From Nilaparvata lugens (Eukaryota > Arthropoda > Insecta > Hemiptera > Delphacidae): a DNA stretch of 64,000 nt. The notes under the pieces are model-generated. The model saw only the letters and a list, made by a program, of their open reading frames with translations. It was not told the DNA's origin and made no database searches. The first letter of the stretch is position 1, and every line of letters begins with the position of its first letter. Below, piece after piece: positions 57,375 to 64,000 of this stretch. Position numbers and translations under genes: made by a program. The stretch is taken from positions 63,855,417-63,919,416 of the forward strand of contig NC_052508.1 in the NCBI RefSeq assembly GCF_014356525.2, in the 5' to 3' direction.

Positions 57375-57600
57375 AATCAGCAGTAGCAGCAGCAGCAGCA
57401 TCAGCTTAATCAGCATTATCATCAACAGTAGCAATCAAATGTACAGCATCCATAGAAGCATCAGCATTCTCATAATGATCATCATATAGTAACATCAGTA
57501 TCGTCAGCAACATCAGCAAGAAAATCATCGTCATCATCGTCGTCATCAACATCATCATAAGGATCATCATCGTCGTCAGCACAGAGCAGCAAATGAAGTC
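56245..57600. repeat. ATC/AGC-rich imperfect trinucleotide region with a duplication
   Basis: Dense CATCATCATC with AGCAGCAGC and GTCGTC variants. The segment 56605-56750 (CATCAGCTTAATCAGCATTA ... CAGCAACATCAGCAAGAAAA) recurs at 57399-57524. A purer (ATC)n run lies at 57334-57374. The central part 56760-57280 is ordinary AT-rich DNA with AGGACCAAAAGTCCT, a small palindrome, near 56955. Confidence 0.85.
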
Positions 57601-57825
57601 ATAAACATTAGTGCTTGCGTCTGGCTACAGTCACAGTGGCAAGCTAGCCGGTCGGTTTGTTTTTTAATAATAACGATAAATCTTTGTGTTGAGATGGAGG
57701 CGCTCCCACTTTCCCTAATATAACTGCCCTAACAACGGCACCACTCTTCCCTCTATAACCTCTTGTAATTCTCTTTGCATTGACATCGGCAAGTTATCGC
57801 CTTCCTCTCATCCCTTCTTGTCATT
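57601..57825. other. Less repetitive segment between simple repeats
   Basis: GC-raised sequence with GGCAAGCTAGCCGGTCGGTT and AATAATAACGATAAATCTTT. It could be unique functional DNA, but I see no defined element. Confidence 0.25.
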
Positions 57826-58335
57826 CTTCTTCTTCTTCTTCTTCTTCTTCTTCTTCTTCTTCTTCTTCTTCTAGGAGGAGTAAGGGAATAAGAAGAAGAA
57901 GGAGTAGCATATGAGGGAAATAAGAATTAGTGGATCATGAAGGAGGAGAAGAGGATAAGAAAGATGAAGATATACTATACAATAGTGATGAAAAATAATA
58001 AATATTTAGAAGATGATGAACTGAAAACTTCTTTTTTTTCTTCTTCTTCTTCTTCTTCTTTGTCTTCTTCCTCTTCTTCTTCTTCTTCGTCTTCTTCTTC
58101 TTCTTCTTCTTCTTCTTCTTCTTCTCTTCTTCTTCTTCTTCTTCTTCTTCTTCTTCTTCCTCTAGGAGGAGGAAGTGAATAAGAAGAAGGAGTAGCATAT
58201 TAGAGAAATAAGAATTAGTGGATCATGAAGGAGGAGAAGAGGATAAGAAAAATGAAGATATACTATACAATAGTGATGAAAAATAATAAATATTTAGAAG
58301 ATGATGAACTGAAAACTCGATATTTTTTCTTCTTC
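57826..58335. repeat. 291-bp tandem duplication with TTC tracts
   Basis: Each unit is a TTC run followed by CTAGGAGGA and about 155 bases ending GATGATGAACTGAAAACT. Bodies are 57871-58030 and 58162-58318, with TTC runs at 57826-57871 and 58031-58162. Differences are few (AGTAAGGG versus GGAAGTG, AAAGATG versus AAAAATG). Slippage or unequal exchange between TTC tracts is the likely origin. Confidence 0.93.
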
Positions 58336-58860
58336 TTCTTCCGCGTTACCCTTCTGCTCCTCATCTATTTCCTTCTCCACATCCAATATCCCATCTCCTC
58401 ACACTCTCACTGTTTCTCATCTTTCTTCCAAAACTTCCCTTCTCTGAATTATTGAAAATTATCATCTCATGTGATAAATGTTATTACCGTGCTCACTTCA
58501 ACTATTTTCCTTATTATCCTCTCATAGTTTCCGAATTCTTCTCCAATTCATATTTTTCGTAATCTCTTTCTAATTCTTTAACCATATTCTATAAATGAAT
58601 ATTATTAATGGCAATGTCTTTCGATTTTCGATTTATTCAACTTTTTTCCCAAGTAAAAGCTTCCTGCAAAAAAATAAATTTACCTATACTTCAACTTTCG
58701 ATTAATCTACAACTCTATTTTGTTTTGATGATGATTCCTCCATTATCACCACTATTCCTTCTTCTCCTTTTTCATCTGGAGGATGGATTCTTGATTTATT
58801 GGTGGTTCATTCGAAAAACATTACTTAAATTCCTCTTATGCTATGTGGATTATTATTAGC
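58336..58860. other. No gene supported
   Basis: CT-rich to AT-rich sequence. The frame 58608-58859 lacks any domain or splice support. Confidence 0.35.
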
Positions 58861-58867
58861 GTATGGC

Positions 58868-59060
58868 TTTGAATGGTGGAGAGACCCAAGGGTAGTTCCA
58901 CCTCGCCGTATATAGTCCAAACTTCCCTAACAACTTAACAACTTAACCGTCATCCACATATTTTCATACTGCAATGGTGGGCCGTGAGACCCCATGTGGG
59001 ATCTCACATGACTTTGCCAACCAGCCATGAGACTCCAAATGGAGTCTCACTTACTGTGTG
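58868..59060 (-). mobile_element. Probable SINE-related repeat sharing a tail with 60163-60406
   Basis: The plus-strand left end, GCGTATGGCTTTGAATGGTG followed by GAGAGACCCAAGGGTAGTTCC, resembles CGTATGGCTTTTGTTGGTGG and GGAGTCTC...GGTCCC of the SINE at 60163. So the 3' tail on the minus strand (AAAGCCATACG) is shared. Two hairpins lie in the other half: 58984-59007 (GTGAGACCCCATGTGGGATC...) and 59028-59049 (TGAGACTCCAAATGGAGTCT...). No pol III boxes were recognised. Confidence 0.45.
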
Positions 59061-59414
59061 CTCATCTGGAGTCTTAATTCACGTGTTTTTATACTCTATT
59101 CTTGTTCCTCACATTCCAATCTTTCAAATCATATGTTTAGCCAGTCAAAAAGAGGGTTGGGAAAGAAATTATACAAAATCAAAAATTTTTGTATATTTTT
59201 AAGTTGATAGTGTCTTTACCAATAATAAAACTATAATCATCTTATTTATTCTCAGCAAATAAAAGTTGTGGTGGTAGAACTGCTGTACAACAGCGTTGAA
59301 GGTGGCACTGGTTGGGTTGGCTTCAGTTGTCGCGTGCTCGTTGTGATTTCTAACCGATTGTGTTTTCTTGTTTTATAATTTTCGTGTTTTGTGTGTTTAA
59401 AATTCGGATTAATT

Positions 59415-59501
59415 ATGGATGAAGAGGAGATATACGATTGCTTAATGGAAGACAGCAGTGATGATGACGACTTTGAGATGCTATGGGAAACTGGACACTA
59501 A
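59415..59501 (+). CDS. Short acidic ORF, 28 codons, unknown
   Basis: ATG in a good context (AATTATGG) opens MDEEEIYDCLMEDSSDDDD and closes with FEMLWETGH and TAA. It is preceded by a GC-raised, promoter-like stretch (GTTGGGTTGGCTTCAGTTGT to CGCGTGCTCGTTGTGATT) and followed by GGAATAAAG at about 59547. Several DNA transposases begin with such acidic peptides, so this could be the start of a transposase in an internally deleted element. That is a guess; no transposase domain follows. Confidence 0.3.
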   Translation: MDEEEIYDCLMEDSSDDDDFEMLWETGH

Positions 59502-59714
59502 GGTTTTAGTGAGCAAAATACTTTAAACTTACTCTTTTCACTTTGGAATAAAGTTCATTTGATGTTAAAAAGTCAAAACCGAAACAATACCGAAACAAAA
59601 CACAAAACCATCAAGCCAAATTTAGACTTTGTTTTTTCTTTGTTATTTATTTATTAATAATTTCTACAAAGCAGCATAGATTGGGAATAGATTGCTATGT
59701 GGAATAGACCTCCA

Positions 59715-59778
59715 AATGGAAATAGAGGATCAAATGAAAATAGGGAATCAAATGAAAATAGAGAATCAAATGAATGCT
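59715..59778. repeat. Tandem repeat, about three and a half 18-bp units
   Basis: Units like GAAAATAGAGAATCAAAT vary slightly. The minus-strand frame SFDSLFSFDPLF comes from it. Confidence 0.85.
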
Positions 59779-60150
59779 CTAATGTTAAAATGAATGAGAA
59801 ATGGCGAGTTGAAAAAGTGTAGAATTGATGTATCAATCAAGAATCCCTACTCTCTGATGAATTACATTCGTTTATGTTCCAGTGAATAGGTTTATACTGT
59901 CACGAATCATTTTCATTTCATTTTCGGGGTTGTTCGTTGAGGCAAAGAGTAGCTTGTTGAGCATGATCCACTCAAATATTTTAATACATCGATATTATTA
60001 ATAATTGGCAGGTAGCTTGAGGTCCGCAAGGGTCTATTAAAGATTTTACAAACTGAAAACTTGACCTACTGGAATCTTCAAGTACTTGAAATGAGCCTAT
60101 AACTATCCTTGGTGAATCATGAATCTATATTTATGCAAAATTTCAAGTTA

Positions 60151-60418
60151 ACCAGTTCAGTAAATAAATTCGTATGGCTTTTGTTGGTGGGGAGTCTCTT
60201 GCGGGAAGGTCCCACCGCCTGAATAATTAATTTGAGCCGTCAATGGGCCTTAAGACTGTATACTTCAGCCGGGACCGACAGTTAACGTGCCCATCCGATA
60301 ACACGGGAGTGATCTGGTTAAAAAACTTTTGGTTGTGAGAGGGTTCGAACCCGGGATCTCTATGCTGCTACGCAAGCTCTCTATCCACTAGAACACGGAT
60401 CAGTCCACCAGTTCAGTA
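60151..60418 (-). mobile_element. tRNA-derived SINE with 12-bp target-site duplication
   Basis: ACCAGTTCAGTA at 60151-60162 and again at 60407-60418 flanks a 244-bp body (60163-60406). On the minus strand the head reads GTGTTCTAGTGGATAGAGAG (A-box region) and, about 45 bases later, CCGGGTTCGAACCC (perfect B box). The body continues with CGGATGGGCACGTTAACTGT and ends AAAGCCATACGAATTTATT. Pol III transcription and LINE-driven insertion are known for this kind of element. The exact 12-bp duplication makes this the best-defined SINE in the window. Confidence 0.92.
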
Positions 60419-60495
60419 GTTCAGACGTGATGATGTAATTCGTGAATTTACTATCCCCTAAATGTATAAGCCGATTTTTTACCTCTATTATATAA

Positions 60496-61150
60496 CTAGC
60501 CGTCAGGCTCGCTTCGCTCGCCATATCCGTCTAGCAAGGGGGCTCCGCCCCCTGGACCCTCGACTGGATCGTCCAAGAATGAGATCAGCAGGCTCGCTTC
60601 GCTCGCCTGAATTTTTATCATATGTTATGACGATATGTTTATTATTAGGACGATCCAGTCGGGGATCCAGACTAAACGTCTGGCTAAACGGATATGGCGA
60701 GCGAAGTGAGCCTGACTGCTAGTAATATAATATTCCCAGGATTGAAGTAGCAGTGCCCAATCAATTTTTCCGCGATAAATGCATTTAAATCTTCAACTTG
60801 GTGCCAACCTAACAAAGTCAACTCAACTTAATGCCAACCTGACAAAATTATTAATTTAGTTGCCAGTCAACAACTGTTTCGAAGAGAGACTCTATCTAGA
60901 TTATAGTTCTATAGTAACATAATATGATATGGAAATTCCAATTATAATTAAGAGATTGGGAGAAGAAGAAAGTACATGCTAAAAGACGAACTTTAAACCC
61001 TTAAAAACAACCCTTAGAGTTAAAATATTGCCAAAAGATTTCTTAGTGCGCGTCTAAAGGGCCAACTGAACATACCTACCAAATTTGAACGTTTTTGGTC
61101 CGGTAGATTTTTAGTTCTGCGAGTGAGTGAGTGAGTGAGTCAGTCAGTGA

Positions 61151-61201
<51 letters not shown>
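60496..61201 (-). mobile_element. Helitron-like element, copy 2, with inverted terminal unit
   Basis: Same order as 24384-25184 read on the minus strand: (TA)n at 61152-61201, the GACT/CACT repeats, AAATCTACCGGACCAAAAAC, TTGTTAGGTTGGCACCAAGT, then the GC-rich end closing with GGCGAGCGAAGCGAGCCTGA and CGGCTAG at 60496. Unlike copy 1 it holds an extra terminal segment in inverse orientation, so 60496-60722 is bounded by CTAG at both ends. No coding capacity. Confidence 0.6.
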
Positions 61202-61206
<5 letters not shown>

Positions 61207-61797
61207 GATAGCTCATTGATATAGAGGACCTGTTTTTCCAGAGAATATGGGGATATTGTGTCCAAGAACAATAATTGGTTCTAGAAAAAGCAGAAGAGGA
61301 AGAAGGTGAAGAGGGTTAGCTTGAAAGCGGCAAGTTAAACGTTCGGAACTCGTCTGTTATTTATGGTAGTCAGACAGCGCTCGAATCTGCATGCGAGCTT
61401 TTTCACCCACTCGTCTCAAGGATGGAGGAATACTGGAATACTGGAATGGATTGAATAGATGCCAGCAGTTGGATGGAATCCAACCGATTCCAGTAGCAGC
61501 AAATGACTGGAGCGGGAGGGAGGGAGATAGAAACAAGGGTAGAGATATGTGAGAAGAGAGCAAGTTAAATTGCAGCCGACGACCCGAGGCTAAACAGAGC
61601 AGGGTAATCAACGGATAGAGTAAAAGTGAGGAAAATGAAAGAAGAGAAAATGAATACAGTATGATAATAAGAGGAGGAATAAAACCAAGAGGAGGAACAA
61701 TGAACTATGATAATATTGTTTTATAGAATAAATTTAATAAATGAGCATGTTGAGAGTATCCAACACTTGTAGGAAAATTGTTTTCTCGAATTTATTC
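61202..61797. other. No gene supported; purine-rich patch
   Basis: From about 61500 to 61700 the plus strand is purine-rich (GAGCGGGAGGGAGGGAGATA). The 84-codon minus frame across it (61357-61611) has no domain. Confidence 0.35.
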
Positions 61798-61798
61798 A

Positions 61799-62036
61799 TT
61801 TATTGAAGTTTCTTCAGTTTATCGGATTGATAGTTTGAGAATTTGACACCTTTGGGACCGGACTCCTAAAGTCTTGTTGATTCAAGAGATTCGTAAAGTG
61901 GCATGGTCCACTTTATAAATTTTATTGAAGTTTTCTCAGTTTATCAGATTGATAGTTTGACACCTTGTGGGACCGGACTCCCCAAGTATTGTTGACTCAA
62001 GTGATTCGTAAAGTGGCAAGGTCCACTTCATAAATT
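61799..62036. repeat. Tandem duplication of about 120 bp
   Basis: TTGATAGTTTGA, GGGACCGGACTCC, GATTCGTAAAGTGGCA and GGTCCACTT occur in the same order at 61799-61917 and 61920-62036. Divergence is about 12 per cent plus an 8-base difference, so it is older than the array at 9241. Confidence 0.88.
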
Positions 62037-63020
62037 TTAGTAAATTACTATAATTTTAATGATTTTAATAATTTCCTGGATTATTATAATTTATTTCAGC
62101 CTTTGTAATAGAAATTTAGGATAGATATAGCTCAAAGTAGCCTTATTCTTCCTCTCCCGATCATTATTCAATGATATACTTCTTGTAAAAATTAAATTTA
62201 AGAATGAAAATTATTCCAGAATGATTATTATTGTATTCGTTATGAATATTGTTGGCCAGAGAATTCAAATATTATATAATTCATTAATTATACTTGATAG
62301 TTTATTGATAGAATCGTAATTGAACATTTTAATCATTATCATAATAGTATTTTTATTATCTATATTGTATTATACCATCGTGATCCTTATAATATCCAAC
62401 CAACTTTTATACTTTAAGCTTCTCAAATACTAGTTGTTTATAAGAAATAATGATACAGTGGAGTGAGATGAATGGAATTGATAATAACATATTATTTACT
62501 TCCTATTATCATCAAAATTTTTATAGTTTTTGCTTTTGAATGTGATTTTGTGTTTGAAAATAGTTTTCTTGATTTTAAAATTTATAAAATAGGAACTCAG
62601 GAAGTGAAAGTGCAAATTTTTAGTGAGAAAAGTTTTTCTGGGAGTTTCTAGAAGAAATGAATAACACTGTAACGGTAGCAGTTTTCTATTTTTTCCTCTT
62701 CATTGTTCAGATTGGAGTGTGATTAACGTTGTTTGAAGAGGATGGATAAACGGAGAAGAAGACGAAAAAATAAAGATTGATTTTTACCGAAGTCATTGAA
62801 GGACAATTATAATGTGAAGAGTTTTTAGTGGGTTGATGATCAGCTGGCATTTTACTAACAATGATGGTATCTAGTTAGCCTTGGAAGAAACATAACAAGG
62901 TGCAAAATCTGATAGTGATTTGCTTTATTCGTTTCGTTCTGGCACAGTGATTATGAAATAGTTTTTATTCATTTAAACAACGATTTTTATTATTTAGTAA
63001 AGTTTCCCCAGCTATCAACT
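62037..63020. other. AT-rich DNA, no gene supported
   Basis: A weak match to 30341-30395 lies at about 62132-62200. The rest shows no recognised feature. Confidence 0.35.
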
Positions 63021-63027
63021 GAATAGT

Positions 63028-63149
63028 GTTTTTGAGTTTTGTGGAGCCAACAAAAAACTAAACCATCAACTATCAACTAAACTAAAAACTAAACAAAAAA
63101 CTAAACCATCAACTATCAACTAAACCATGTTTTTGAGTTTTGTGGAGCC
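63028..63149. repeat. Local duplication with ACTAAAC/ATCAACT words
   Basis: GTTTTTGAGTTTTGTGGAGCC occurs at about 63029-63049 and 63129-63149. Between them AAACCATCAACTATCAACTA is also duplicated. The frame that starts in the second copy (63127-63315, MFLSFVEPVNLKTSVVLAEA) has no known domain. Confidence 0.8.
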
Positions 63150-63315
63150 TGTTAACTTGAAAACGTCAGTGGTTCTTGCAGAAGCTTTACAGCTTATGGA
63201 ACTTTATTGTAACTTCAATTCAAACCAATTAATATTCTCATCTGAATCAGATAGCGATTGTGCACCCTCAATCAAGTTGACTAATACCTATCCAGTTGTA
63301 AAATTTGGAACTTGA

Positions 63316-63940
63316 CTCAAGTCTATCAGTTCATCAAGCTTTAATGGAAATTACCTATGAGAATGCATATTTGAATAATGATTGTTCAAAAAGTACTCGA
63401 CGCGAGTTGTATGTTGATAAATGCATGTGAATGTTGAAAAAATGGTCATTTCCCTTGTATTTATATGAATTCGTTCTCTTGAATAGTGTTCAAAAAATAG
63501 CTGAGGAAACATTTTCAGTAAATCTAGCGTGCAAAATCTGTTTCTCCCACTTGTAAACTCTACTGGTAAAAGTATCAAGGTGCTTGATGTATATGATCTG
63601 ACTCAGGTTACTTGACCAATTTAGACGTCCTTCGAACTCCATTAGATTTAAACTTCTTGAAACCCTAAACTTCTTGAAACTCTTACAACATATTCGATCC
63701 TGCAGTATCTTAAGAGTACAATACTGTGCTATCCAAAAGACACATAAACGAGAATGATTAATTGGTTGTCTTCCATTCATATTTTTCATTCAAGTGACCA
63801 GTCAAAAACATGCAGGAGATCTATCAATGCAGTGATCTATCTTATCTATTAGAGAAACATCCACCAAAACCATAGCGCAGCTAATTTAGAATTTTGAATG
63901 TCAAAAAGATGTTGAGGTGAATTAATGGAGCTGGCGCTAT
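63316..63940. other. No gene supported
   Basis: AT-rich unique sequence. The minus frames 63351-63578 and 63490-63789 show no domain. Confidence 0.3.
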
Positions 63941-63944
63941 CCTT

Positions 63945-64000
63945 TCTTCTTCTTCTTCTTCTTCTTCTCTTCTTCTTCTTCTTCTTCTTCTTCCTCTTCT
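63945..64000. repeat. (TTC)n microsatellite, cut by the window end
   Basis: TTCTTCTTC with one CTCTTC interruption runs to the last base, so its full length is unknown. Confidence 0.93.

Noticed and set aside
133..64000. CRISPR array or bacterial-type genes
   Set aside because: Tandem repeats here have no unique spacers between short constant repeats, and the DNA is clearly animal nuclear sequence with retroelements and microsatellites.

Overview
The window looks like AT-rich, repeat-dominated nuclear DNA from an insect. The repeat families (an arthropod foldback element ending in ACCGGTTGCAC, elements ending in CTAG with GGCGAGCGAAGCGAGCC, a family with ACTTTCCTTGCC ends, RTE- and Jockey-type LINEs) remind me of a hemipteran, most likely a delphacid planthopper such as Nilaparvata. 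That is recognition from memory, not a search result. There is no operon or bacterial-style gene order, and I see no intact cellular gene. I see only a few possible single exons, the best being a 37-codon terminal exon at 3057-3171 with a poly(A) signal.

Layout. 1-1460: two repeat families fused at a GT microsatellite. 1460-6030: unique AT-rich DNA with the candidate terminal exon, a hairpin, a small foldback element and a long pyrimidine-rich tract. 6540-7810: a palindrome inside TA repeats, then a broken RTE-like LINE on the minus strand. 9070-11170: purine-rich tandem repeats and a second tandem array. 11303-12557: a DNA transposon-like element with inverted ends and a 12-bp direct repeat on each side. 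13400-15421: a broken Jockey-like LINE. 15610-24383: a nearly complete, apparently young LTR retroelement on the minus strand, with 2.52-kb LTRs and a 3.7-kb interior that encodes only a Gag-like coiled-coil protein. It sits in a TA tract next to a Helitron-like element (24384-25184). 27050-27839: a LINE with a 5' inversion and an 11-bp target-site duplication. 27895-28775 and 44298-45267: two further copies of the microsatellite-bearing family. 30740-40030: MITEs, tRNA-derived SINE heads, a purine-rich block and a 207-bp inverted SINE pair. 42434-42936: an inverted-repeat element carrying a 10-bp minisatellite. 46425-47530: a dispersed repeat and a direct duplication. 48240-48790 and 49870-50090: GC-raised blocks rich in homeodomain-type sites that could be enhancers. 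50720-58560: long pyrimidine-rich tracts, ATC and TTC repeats and local duplications. 58860-62040: SINEs, a small acidic ORF, a foldback Helitron-like copy and a tandem duplication. The last 55 bases are a TTC repeat.

The main find is the gag-only LTR element: LTRs that differ at only about a dozen to fifteen sites, TG...CA ends, a tRNA-type primer-binding motif, a G-run before the 3' LTR, and one ORF ending in a basic repeat array that an in-frame stop cuts short. It has no visible protease, reverse transcriptase or integrase, so it would have to borrow these from another element. Also notable are a ~84-bp foldback family with six copies in 64 kb and a transposon family that carries a CA microsatellite at a fixed place.
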